Below are positions 15,621 to 21,941 of a stretch of DNA of 27,077 nt, piece after piece. The notes beneath the pieces were generated by a model. The model was not told the DNA's origin and did not search any database. It saw nothing but the letters and a program-made list of their open reading frames with translations. Made by a program: the position numbers and the translations under genes. Numbering within the stretch: position 1 is the stretch's first letter; the number at the start of each line of letters is the position of its first letter. This DNA comes from a virus. The stretch is from IMG/VR virus record IMGVR_UViG_3300021075_000206, positions 1-27,077 of that record. The stretch is one strand, 5' to 3'.

Positions 15621-15852
15621 AATTGAATGCGCTTTCAGAACTAAAGACTATGGATGCAAAAAATTAACTGTTACGTATTGCATGGGTGCTGCTTGCCCTT
15701 TTGCACAGACCACAGTAAAGACAAGAGTTTCATTTAAAAAAGCGAGCGTAATATTAGTGAGTCTGGGTAAAGATGAACAACAGTATATTGCGGATAAGTA
15801 TTTCTTTGGTAAGATGCCTTGGCAAAAAGGTGGTGCTTCAAATGACCGCTAA
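15613..15852 (+). CDS. Cysteine-containing phage protein, unknown function
   Basis: This 79-residue protein starts at the ATG at 15613, chosen because GGAGGG lies eight bases upstream. An upstream in-frame ATG at 15571 lacks a site. Four cysteines in the first 28 residues (C6, C15, C23, C28; KDYGCKK and CMGAACPF) suggest a small metal-binding module. The C-terminal half is basic and aromatic. It overlaps the nuclease gene before it and the regulator gene after it, a compact early-operon arrangement. No family is recognised. Confidence 0.6.
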   Translation: MNKIECAFRTKDYGCKKLTVTYCMGAACPFAQTTVKTRVSFKKASVILVSLGKDEQQYIADKYFFGKMPWQKGGASNDR

Positions 15853-16243
15853 AGAATACTTGGGACTAGCATATCGCATTGATCAGCGAATCAATAGCAA
15901 GCTTGAGCAAATTACGTCGCTTCGAGAATTGGCACTTAAAGCAACATCAACCCTGACAGACATGCCGCATAGTCCAACCAAGAATACTAGTAAAATGGCA
16001 AATATTATTTGCAAGATGGTCGATTTGGAGGATGAAATCAACAAGGACATTGACATGCTGGTAGATCTAAAGTGTGAGATAGTATCGCTTATAAAAAAGA
16101 TTCACAACACAGAATACCAAACGCTGCTTGAACTGAGATACCTCTGCTTTAAGACATGGGAGCAGATTGCGGTTGACATGGGTTATAGCTCCCAGCATAT
16201 TTTCCGATTACATGATAAGGCTCTGAAAGTTGTGAAAATTTAA
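15842..16243 (+). CDS. DUF1492 / ArpU-type late transcription regulator
   Basis: This 133-residue protein has a long helical N-terminal part and a C-terminal sigma-region-4-like helix-turn-helix at about 92-130 (LELRYLCFKTWEQIAVDMGYSSQHIFRLHDKAL). This is the DUF1492/ArpU/RinA group, which in Gram-positive phages sits last in the early region and activates the packaging and head operon. The ATG at 15842 has AAGGTGG upstream and overlaps the previous gene; a longer in-frame start at 15773 lacks a site. Two copies of a putative activator-dependent promoter follow (16243 and 17105), which fits the expected role. Family call good; activator function inferred. Confidence 0.8.
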   Translation: MTAKEYLGLAYRIDQRINSKLEQITSLRELALKATSTLTDMPHSPTKNTSKMANIICKMVDLEDEINKDIDMLVDLKCEIVSLIKKIHNTEYQTLLELRYLCFKTWEQIAVDMGYSSQHIFRLHDKALKVVKI

Positions 16244-16296
16244 AAAGATGAGAGTAAATGTGATAGAAGGAGAGTTACATCTTATGTTTTAATTAG
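16243..16296 (+). promoter_or_regulatory. Putative late promoter, copy 1
   Basis: This 54-base block, starting within the regulator stop codon region, matches 17105-17158 without gaps at 48 of 54 positions. The first 35 bases differ at only one. A TTTAATTAG element near 16288 could be a -10 box. No -35 consensus lies 17 bases before it, as expected for an activator-dependent promoter. The DUF1492 protein is the likely activator. Confidence 0.5.
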
Positions 16297-16314
16297 ACTG
16301 AAGAAAGCATAGAA

Positions 16315-16348
16315 AGCCTTTGCGGGAAATAACCCGTAGGGGCTTTTT
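16315..16348 (+). terminator. Rho-independent terminator
   Basis: Bases 16315-16326 pair with 16333-16344 over 12 bp (including three G-T pairs) around a six-base loop, followed by a T5 run. It separates the putative late promoter copy 1 from the cargo gene at 16419. Confidence 0.8.
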
Positions 16349-16357
16349 GATAAAAAA

Positions 16358-16385
16358 TTGAGATATTTTGAAGTTGAGCTATAAA
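16358..16385 (+). promoter_or_regulatory. Probable promoter of the cargo gene
   Basis: TTGAGA (16358-16363) and TATAAA (16380-16385) are 16 bases apart. They lie after a terminator and 33 bases before the cargo gene start. An overlapping alternative is TTGAAG (16368) with TATTCT (16391). A private promoter and terminator are typical of a phage moron. Confidence 0.55.
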
Positions 16386-16418
16386 CATGGTATTCTTATT
16401 TTGTTGGGAGGATGTAAA

Positions 16419-17093
16419 ATGGATTATATGGATAAGGATGAAATGTTCGAATTTGAAAAATATATTTGTTCTGAAAAACCTATTACTTGGATAAGTACAG
16501 CAATGGGTCTTTTTTATTCAGCAGAAGTTTTGTACGAATTTGAATCTAAGAAATCGGCAGATATTTTTGAAAAAACTGGTGAATTACAAACTCTGTTCTC
16601 AAATGAAATTGTTAAGTATAATCATTTTAATTTTAGAGTTCAACGTATGCTTTGGGCATATGGGTTTGAAAACATTTTCAAGGTATTGATTATTGATTTG
16701 GAAAAGCAACATCATGAAAATAGTACGGAATTATATAAAATTATTAAATCGCATAGTTTTAACTATCTAGTACCAAAGGCAAATGTTACTCTTACCGATG
16801 ATGAAACGTTTTATCTAAACATCTTAGAAAAATGCGCTGTTTGGGCGGGAAGATATCCTTTGCCAATCAAAGCGAACCAAATGTATCAACAACGAGCCGG
16901 AATGAGTTCCCACGAAGAGCTAAACGAGCGTGCTAAAAAAACAAGGGAGGACTTTGTAGCAGGCAAGATCCCAAGAATAGAAACGGAGTCAGATATCTTT
17001 CATTCGGGGATTGGAGACAAAGAAATAAAAATATACAAGGATCTGAAGACACGTTTAATTCAGTTGTTAAGGGAAAAAACATTATTAGAATGA
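16419..17093 (+). CDS. Unrecognised cargo (moron) protein between duplicated late promoters
   Basis: This 224-residue soluble protein has no signal peptide or membrane segment. The ATG at 16419 has GGGAGG seven bases upstream and is preferred over an upstream TTG. The sequence is mainly helical, with aromatic-rich segments (KPITWISTAMGLFYSAEVLY, HFNFRVQRMLWAYGFENIF) and a KCAVWAGRYPLPIK segment near 139-152. WAGRYP-like runs occur in some helical bundle proteins of the HEPN/Abi type, but I cannot show a catalytic R-x4-6-H motif, so that is only a hint. The gene is more AT-rich than its neighbours, has its own promoter, and is bracketed by near-identical copies of the regulatory region. All this suggests an inserted accessory gene, perhaps for superinfection defence. 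Function unknown. Confidence 0.7.
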   Translation: MDYMDKDEMFEFEKYICSEKPITWISTAMGLFYSAEVLYEFESKKSADIFEKTGELQTLFSNEIVKYNHFNFRVQRMLWAYGFENIFKVLIIDLEKQHHENSTELYKIIKSHSFNYLVPKANVTLTDDETFYLNILEKCAVWAGRYPLPIKANQMYQQRAGMSSHEELNERAKKTREDFVAGKIPRIETESDIFHSGIGDKEIKIYKDLKTRLIQLLREKTLLE

Positions 17094-17104
17094 AGTTGGT
17101 TTTG

Positions 17105-17158
17105 AAAAGATGAGAGTAAATGTGATAGAAAGAGAGTTAGCTGTTGTGATTTAATTAG
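17105..17158 (+). promoter_or_regulatory. Putative late promoter, copy 2
   Basis: This second copy of the block at 16243-16296 has the TTTAATTAG element at the same offset (45 bases). It stands directly upstream of a hairpin and the HNH/terminase genes, its expected native place. It probably drives the packaging and head operon under control of the DUF1492 protein. Confidence 0.5.
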
Positions 17159-17173
17159 TATGGACAAAGATAG

Positions 17174-17207
17174 AAAGCCTTCACAGGTAAAACCTGTGAG
17201 GGCTTTT
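17174..17207 (+). terminator. Terminator-like hairpin before the HNH gene
   Basis: Bases 17176-17188 pair with 17192-17204 over 13 bp around an AAA loop, followed by TTTT. It lies between putative late promoter copy 2 and the HNH ribosome binding site, so it may act as an attenuator rather than a full stop. It is related to the hairpin at 16315. Confidence 0.7.
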
Positions 17208-17231
17208 GCTTTTGCAAGTGAGGTGGAGCAT

Positions 17232-17594
17232 ATGCCAAGAAAACCAAAGCGTCCGTGTTCCTACAGGGGTTGTCCTAACCTTACTGACAACTACTACTGT
17301 GATGAGCACAAGAAACTGATGGACGCACAGTACGACAAATACGAGCGCTCGCCTGAGCATGGCAAACGCTACGGTAGGGCGTGGAAGCGAATCAGAGACA
17401 GACACATCAAAGAACATCCGCTTTGCGAGCAGTGCAAAGAGCAAGGAAAGATGGTGCCAGCAAATGAAGTGCATCACATATTACCTCTTTCAAAGGGAGG
17501 CACCCATGCAAGTGAGAACTTGATGAGTCTTTGCACCAGTTGCCATAGCAGTATCACTGCTCGAGATGGTGACCGATGGTCAAAAAAATTGTAA
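17232..17594 (+). CDS. HNH endonuclease of the packaging module
   Basis: This 120-residue protein begins at the ATG with AGGTGGAG upstream; an earlier in-frame ATG at 17160 would run through the terminator hairpin and is unlikely. It has an N-terminal zinc ribbon-like part (CSYRGC, YYCDEHK) and a C-terminal HNH fold: CEQC, then NEVHHILPLSKGG, then NLMSLCTSCH. The HH pair near residue 81 is the catalytic core. HNH proteins located just before terS are known to be needed for cos cleavage and packaging in many HK97-like phages (a published link between HNH proteins and terminases). The cos-like segment follows immediately, which supports this role. Confidence 0.88.
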   Translation: MPRKPKRPCSYRGCPNLTDNYYCDEHKKLMDAQYDKYERSPEHGKRYGRAWKRIRDRHIKEHPLCEQCKEQGKMVPANEVHHILPLSKGGTHASENLMSLCTSCHSSITARDGDRWSKKL

Positions 17595-17613
17595 TTGAAA
17601 CGGAAATGAGGTC

Positions 17614-17730
17614 AGGGAACAATTTGTACCCTAACATCAAGCACGGTGGGGGGAGGTCAAATCTCTGTGTGTTTTAAAGAGAACACCGGGGGCGGAGCCT
17701 CGCGCGAAAATTCGCGAAATCAAATGGGGG
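17614..17730 (+). other. GC-rich cos-like segment between HNH and terS
   Basis: The 168-base gap between HNH and terS has unusual structure. A near-perfect dyad AGGG(a)ACAA-t-TTGT(a)CCCT lies at 17614-17632. A G-run follows at 17647-17654, then a GC-rich stretch (17685-17705) containing GGGGGCGGAG and a CGCGAA/TTCGCG dyad (17703-17716), then GGGGG. In HNH-terS phages the cohesive end site lies in this gap. I infer a cos site but cannot place the nicks. Confidence 0.45.
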
Positions 17731-17762
17731 TATAGGGAAAAAATGCAAAGGGGAGATGAAAA

Positions 17763-18311
17763 ATGGCAGGAAATCAGAATAGTGGTGGCAGAAGAGTGAA
17801 CTCTGGACGAAAGAAGAAGCCACTTTCAGAAAAAATATTAGAAGGTAATCCCGGCAAAAGAAAGCTTAAAGTTATGGAATTCATGGATGCTCCAGAGCTT
17901 GAAGGTGTAACAATGCCCGCGCCAAGAGAATATCTCGCAGCTATACAAAAAGACGGCAAGGGAATATTGGCTGTTGATATTTATGAGAAGACATGGAAAT
18001 GGCTTAGTGAGCGGGGTTGTGCTCATTTGGTTTTGCCACAGTTGATTGAGCAGTACGCAATGAGCGTATCAAGATGGATTCAATGTGAAGAGTGCGTTAC
18101 TGAATTTGGGTTTTTGGCAAAGCACCCCACAACAGGCAATGCAATTCAGTCGCCGTATTTGAGTGCAAGCCATAACTTTAACAAACAAGCAAATTACATA
18201 TGGACTCAGATTTATCAAGTGGTCAGAGAGAACTGCGCGTCTGATTATAAAAGCGGCACACCGCACGATGACATGATGGAGCACTTGCTAACTGCAAGAC
18301 GCGGAACATAA
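17763..18311 (+). CDS. terS: Terminase small subunit, P27 family
   Basis: This 182-residue protein starts at an ATG behind GGGGAGATG. It has the glycine-arginine-rich basic N-terminus typical of P27 small terminases (GNQNSGGRRVNSGRKKK), then LSEKILEGNPGKRKLK, a central helical region (IYEKTWKWLSERGCAHL, LIEQYAMSVSRWIQCEE), and a C-terminal NFNKQANYIWTQIYQVV segment. It binds the cos/pac region and delivers DNA to the large subunit. Neighbours are HNH upstream and, after an accessory block of about 4.3 kb, terL. The insertion of accessory genes between terS and terL is notable. Family sure. Confidence 0.87.
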   Translation: MAGNQNSGGRRVNSGRKKKPLSEKILEGNPGKRKLKVMEFMDAPELEGVTMPAPREYLAAIQKDGKGILAVDIYEKTWKWLSERGCAHLVLPQLIEQYAMSVSRWIQCEECVTEFGFLAKHPTTGNAIQSPYLSASHNFNKQANYIWTQIYQVVRENCASDYKSGTPHDDMMEHLLTARRGT

Positions 18312-18331
18312 ATAGAAACGGAGATGTTTAA

Positions 18332-19597
18332 ATGTTAATTGAAAAAATAAGTGTAAGTAAACTAAAGGCTGCAACCTATAATCCTCGTAAGGATTTAAAG
18401 CCGGGAGACGTTGAGTATGAAAAACTAAAGCGAAGCATTGAAGAGTTTGGATATGTTGAGCCAGTTATTTGGAACAAGACCACTGAAAATGTTGTGGGCG
18501 GTCACCAGCGCCTAAAGGTTTTGATGGAAAGCGGAGAAACAGAGATTGATTGCGTAGTAGTGGAGCTGGACAAGGAAAGAGAAAAGGCTCTCAATGTGGC
18601 GCTTAACAAAGTGTCGGGTGCATGGGATAACGATAAGTTGATGTCCTTGATTACAGACCTAAATGCAATTTCATTTGATGTATCACTCACTGGCTTTGAC
18701 GCAGCCGAGATTGACGCTCTCTTTAAAGATAGCCTGAAAAATGGACTTAAGGAAGACGACTTTGACGTGGAGGGCGAGCTTCAAAAACCCGCCATCTCAA
18801 AGCAAGGCGATGTTTGGTTGCTTGGTGAACACCGACTTGTATGTGGCGACAGCACAAAACCTGAAACATTTAATGTATTAATGGATGGCAAAAAAGCAAA
18901 CCTAGTTGTTACCGATCCTCCGTATAATGTGAACTATAAGGCCGATGCCGGAACAATTCAAAACGATAACATGAAAGATGAAGCGTTCTACGATTTTTTG
19001 TTTGCAGCGTTTTGTAATACAGCAAACGCAATGGAGTCGGATGCAAGTATCTATATGTTCCATGCAGACACCGAAGGCCTGAACTTTAGAAAAGCGTTTT
19101 CTGCAGCCGGGTTTTATCTCTCGGGCACTTGCATTTGGAAGAAGCAGAGTCTGGTTCTGGGTAGAAGTCCATATCAGTGGCAGCATGAACCGGTGCTTTT
19201 TGGTTGGAAAGTTAAGGGTAAACACAATTGGTACACAGATAGAAAGCAGACTACCATCTGGGAGTTTGATCGGCCCGGCAAAAATGCAGTGCATCCTACA
19301 ATGAAACCAATTAACTTGGTCGCCTACCCAATTATGAATTCAAGTATGAGCAATTGTATTGTACTTGACCCCTTTGCAGGAAGCGGCTCGACACTGATTG
19401 CCTGTGATCAAACAGATAGGATTTGCTACTCGATTGAACTTGATGAAAAATACTGTGATGTAATTGTGAAACGCTACATTGAACAGGTTGGCACAAGTGA
19501 ACGAGTGTTTCTTGAGAGGGATGGTACCAAAACAATGTATGACGAGGTCGCTGACGCGCTGAACGGTGAGCAACCTAATACATTGGCCGATAATTAA
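18332..19597 (+). CDS. ParB-domain/DNA methyltransferase fusion
   Basis: This 421-residue protein joins a ParB/Srx-like N-terminal domain (about 1-95, with YNPRKDLKPGD and GGHQRLKVL) to a beta-class DNA methyltransferase. Catalytic motif IV VTDPPYNVNY is at about 193-202 and precedes motif I DPFAGSGST at about 346-354, the order of the beta class. The product is N6-methyladenine or N4-methylcytosine; DPPY alone does not decide. Such fusions are common in phages between terS and terL, probably protecting phage DNA from restriction. The ribosome binding site is CGGAGATG. Weakly spaced genes follow. Family assignment is firm, and target sequence is unknown. Confidence 0.9.
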   Translation: MLIEKISVSKLKAATYNPRKDLKPGDVEYEKLKRSIEEFGYVEPVIWNKTTENVVGGHQRLKVLMESGETEIDCVVVELDKEREKALNVALNKVSGAWDNDKLMSLITDLNAISFDVSLTGFDAAEIDALFKDSLKNGLKEDDFDVEGELQKPAISKQGDVWLLGEHRLVCGDSTKPETFNVLMDGKKANLVVTDPPYNVNYKADAGTIQNDNMKDEAFYDFLFAAFCNTANAMESDASIYMFHADTEGLNFRKAFSAAGFYLSGTCIWKKQSLVLGRSPYQWQHEPVLFGWKVKGKHNWYTDRKQTTIWEFDRPGKNAVHPTMKPINLVAYPIMNSSMSNCIVLDPFAGSGSTLIACDQTDRICYSIELDEKYCDVIVKRYIEQVGTSERVFLERDGTKTMYDEVADALNGEQPNTLADN

Positions 19598-19604
19598 GAA
19601 TGAC

Positions 19605-19638
19605 TTGCTTTTATTAACTGTTTGAGTGATATATGTAC
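19605..19638 (+). promoter_or_regulatory. Repeated promoter-like element, copy 1
   Basis: TTGCTT (19605-19610) is 17 bases from GATATA (19628-19633) in the sequence GAGTGATATATGTAC. The last 15 bases are repeated exactly at 20874-20888, also in front of a gene and with the same -35 spacing. This suggests two promoters of the same type. Confidence 0.45.
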
Positions 19639-19669
19639 CTACCAAAAAAAGAAAGGTAGGTGAATTGTT

Positions 19670-19948
19670 ATGGACAAAGGTACAAAAAACAGGATTGAAG
19701 AGATTGTAATTGACCGAGTCAATCATCACAGTCTAAAGAATTCGTCGAGAACAAGCTCGAAAGTCAATGAACTGTTTGATTGCATTGAAAAACTTCGAGA
19801 AACGCTCACACCCGAGCAAGAGCTGCTTTATCACAAGTGTGAAAACGCACTGATGGAGGCAAATGCAAATGCACTACAGCATTATTATCGTGCAGGATTC
19901 TTTGACGCAGTAAGATTTTTTAAGGATTGGGGTGGTGAAGTTGACTAG
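19670..19948 (+). CDS. Small helical phage protein, unknown function
   Basis: This 92-residue protein lies after a GAAAGGTAGGTGAATTGTT leader; its ATG follows a suitable site. It is largely helical and charged (SSKVNELFDCIEKLRETL, LLYHKCENALMEANANALQ) and ends in YRAGFFDAVRFFKDWGG. Similar small helical proteins are frequent in Firmicute phages next to methyltransferase genes, but I cannot name a family with certainty. It overlaps the next gene by 17 bases. Confidence 0.65.
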   Translation: MDKGTKNRIEEIVIDRVNHHSLKNSSRTSSKVNELFDCIEKLRETLTPEQELLYHKCENALMEANANALQHYYRAGFFDAVRFFKDWGGEVD

Positions 19949-20591
19949 ATTTTGGCAAGCAGTAGTTGGAGCAGATAGAAAATGGGTTATCGGAATCATT
20001 TCTGAAATCACAAACTCACAAGTGAAGTACTCTGGGGTGCCAACATTTAAGTACGAAGCAGGAGGCTGGTGCATTGACAAAGAGAATGGTCTTTTTTCAC
20101 CCAGTTTTAATGCGGAAAATGCACTGGAAATTAAGGAAGTATTAACAGCGCTTGAGAATGCCGGACTACAAACTGAAGGAGATCTGGTAATTGGGCTGTC
20201 AAGCGAGGGTGTGGATGAGGAATACGAGAAGAAACTTAACTCGCTAATTGAAAAGCGGTCAGCAATGATTTCAAAATCATTCGATCATCCCATTGATTCA
20301 CTTAACATTTCGACTCAAAACGGTGAATGTGTTTTCAAAATGTTTAACGCAACGCTCGAATATGAAAAGGTTCACGCGTATTCGGTGTTTGTTGAAAAAC
20401 TTGACGCATTGGCGAGAAAGCTTAAGTACTGCTCAGTAAAAGAGAAGCAAGTTGAAAACGAAAAGTATGCATTTAGATGTTTTCTGCTTAGACTTGGGTT
20501 TATCGGTGATGAATATAAGGGCCCAAGGAAAGTGCTCTTGAAAAACCTTGAAGGCAACTCATCATTTAAGTCATTGGAGGCGAGGGAATGA
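19932..20591 (+). CDS. Phage protein with amidoligase-like C-terminal module
   Basis: This protein is 219 residues from the first of two adjacent GTG codons (19932, 19935); a TTG at 19941 is also possible. The N-terminal part (FWQAVVGADRKWVIGIISE, YEAGGWCIDKENGLFS) has no recognised motif. The C-terminal 45 residues (NEKYAFRCFLLRLGFIGDEYKG, then RKVLLKNLEGNSS) clearly resemble the C-terminus of the amidoligase encoded at 20925 (NEKFAMRTYLNRIGLIGEDFKN, then KNLGGSA). The shared module suggests a common binding partner or a common origin. Stop and next ATG overlap (ATGA). Function unknown. Confidence 0.7.
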   Translation: MVKLTRFWQAVVGADRKWVIGIISEITNSQVKYSGVPTFKYEAGGWCIDKENGLFSPSFNAENALEIKEVLTALENAGLQTEGDLVIGLSSEGVDEEYEKKLNSLIEKRSAMISKSFDHPIDSLNISTQNGECVFKMFNATLEYEKVHAYSVFVEKLDALARKLKYCSVKEKQVENEKYAFRCFLLRLGFIGDEYKGPRKVLLKNLEGNSSFKSLEARE

Positions 20592-20803
20592 TTTCTAAAT
20601 CGACACTGGAGCAGTTAAGGAAGATGTATCCGATTGGCGCACGGGTTGTGCTTTTAAAGATGAATGACCCATATTCAAAATTAAAGCCTGGTGATATGGG
20701 AACGGTTGCTTGTATTGATGACATCGGCACAATTTTTGTGAACTGGGACACAGGCTCTGGCCTTGGTATTGTTTATGGTGAGGATTCCTGCAAACTACTA
20801 TAA
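20588..20803 (+). CDS. DUF4314 domain protein
   Basis: This 71-residue protein is coupled to the preceding gene by an ATGA overlap. It matches the DUF4314 pattern: YPIGARVVLLKMNDP, LKPGDMGTVACIDDIG, VNWDTGSGLGIVYGED. The fold is a small beta barrel resembling SH3/KOW-like modules. DUF4314 genes are frequent in phage accessory blocks near amidoligase genes. Its role is unknown. A GGAGGCGAGGG site precedes the ATG. A terminator-like hairpin follows it. Confidence 0.8.
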   Translation: MISKSTLEQLRKMYPIGARVVLLKMNDPYSKLKPGDMGTVACIDDIGTIFVNWDTGSGLGIVYGEDSCKLL

Positions 20804-20806
20804 AAT

Positions 20807-20842
20807 ACACACATTTTGCCTTTAAAATTTGTGTACTTTTTT
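20807..20842 (+). terminator. AT-rich Rho-independent terminator
   Basis: Bases 20807-20817 pair with 20824-20834 (11 positions, one C-T mismatch), with a six-base loop, followed by a T-rich tail (ACTTTTTT). It ends the unit DUF4314 and precedes a new promoter-like element. Confidence 0.65.
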
Positions 20843-20854
20843 GGTTGAATTAGC

Positions 20855-20888
20855 TTGATATAAAACCCCTTTAGAGTGATATATGTAC
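20855..20888 (+). promoter_or_regulatory. Repeated promoter-like element, copy 2
   Basis: TTGATA (20855-20860) is 17 bases from GATATA (20878-20883) within GAGTGATATATGTAC, the same 15 bases as at 19624-19638. It directly precedes the amidoligase gene and follows a terminator, which supports promoter activity. Confidence 0.5.
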
Positions 20889-20924
20889 ATAAGAAAAAAC
20901 ACACTTTTGAGAGGGGTAAAGAAA

Positions 20925-21827
20925 ATGTTAAAAGCAAAGTTTGGAATCGAGATTGAACTAACAGGCATTACAAGAACGGCAGCGGCTAAAGCAGCGGCGG
21001 ATTACTTAGGTGGGACTTACACAAAAGAAGGTGACTTCTACGACACGCACAAGGTTACAGCAAGGGACGGACGCATTTGGAAGGTTATGAGCGACGCAAG
21101 CATTCGCACTCAAAAGAAGGCGGGCGGTCAAACGACTAGCGCAGACAAAAACTACAGCGTTGAACTGGTTAGCCCAATTTTAACCTACCAAGAGGACATT
21201 GACACCATTCAAGAGTTGGTCAGGGTTTTAAGAAAAGCGGGAGGATTCACAAACGCCACCTGCGGAATTCACATTCACCTTGACGGAGCCAACCACACAC
21301 CAAAAAGCATAAGAAACTTCATCAACATCATCGCAAGCAAGAACGACCTTTTCTACAAAGCGCTCGGGATTGAAACCGAGAGGATGCGCTTTTGCAAGAA
21401 GATGGACAGCGCCTTGGTTGAAAGAATTAACCGCAAAAAGCCAAAGACAATGACAGCGATTGAGAAGCTTTGGTACGAAGGTTACCCTGACAACGACAGA
21501 CGCCACTACCACAGTAGCCGATACCATTTCCTAAACCTGCACTCCTTTTTTACAGGACACCACACAGTTGAACTTAGAGGTTTTAACAGCGAACTTCACG
21601 CGGGCAAGATTCGAAGCTACATAGTTTTAGCCCTTGCCTTAAACAACCAAGCCTTAACTCAGAGGGGAGCAAGCTCGAAGAAAAACCAGACCGACAATGA
21701 AAAATTCGCAATGAGAACCTACCTCAACAGAATCGGCCTTATTGGCGAGGATTTCAAGAACTGCAGAGAGCACCTTTGCAAGAATCTAGGTGGCTCAGCG
21801 GCATGGCGATTTCGAACAGCGGCTTGA
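20925..21827 (+). CDS. Phage amidoligase (glutamine synthetase-like fold)
   Basis: This 300-residue protein starts at the ATG at 20925, which has GAGAGGGG at a good distance; an upstream ATG at 20883 is in a promoter-like element. Motifs match the Amidoligase_2 family: FGIEIELTG at about 6-14, YSVELVSPILTY, CGIHIHLDGANH at about 113-124, and YHFLNLHSFFTGHHTVELRGFN. These enzymes belong to the COOH-NH2 ligase superfamily of glutamine synthetase fold, predicted to join amino groups to carboxyl groups in peptides. A cyclotransferase gene follows, a pairing described for this superfamily. Codons are strongly biased to NNC (AAC, GAC, TTC, ATC), unlike adjacent genes, which suggests transfer or strong expression. 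Substrate unknown. Confidence 0.85.
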   Translation: MLKAKFGIEIELTGITRTAAAKAAADYLGGTYTKEGDFYDTHKVTARDGRIWKVMSDASIRTQKKAGGQTTSADKNYSVELVSPILTYQEDIDTIQELVRVLRKAGGFTNATCGIHIHLDGANHTPKSIRNFINIIASKNDLFYKALGIETERMRFCKKMDSALVERINRKKPKTMTAIEKLWYEGYPDNDRRHYHSSRYHFLNLHSFFTGHHTVELRGFNSELHAGKIRSYIVLALALNNQALTQRGASSKKNQTDNEKFAMRTYLNRIGLIGEDFKNCREHLCKNLGGSAAWRFRTAA

Positions 21828-21941
21828 CTGACTTAGCTGGCGACAGGGGGCGACACTTGCCCCTTTGCGCCACTTAAAAAGGTAAAGGGAGTAAACACCC
21901 GAGTTCAAACAAAGCCCAAACGTGGGGGAAGGAAAAGAGAT

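Noticed and set aside
16368-16418. TTG start extending the cargo protein by 17 residues
   Set aside because: This stretch carries promoter-like elements, and the ATG at 16419 has a well-placed GGGAGG.
17160-17231. Upstream ATG start for the HNH protein
   Set aside because: It would be translated through a 13-bp terminator-like hairpin and lacks a ribosome binding site; ATG 17232 has AGGTGGAG.
19340-19729. 129-residue antisense frame over the methyltransferase end
   Set aside because: It is opposite the conserved DPFAGSGST region and has no initiation signals.
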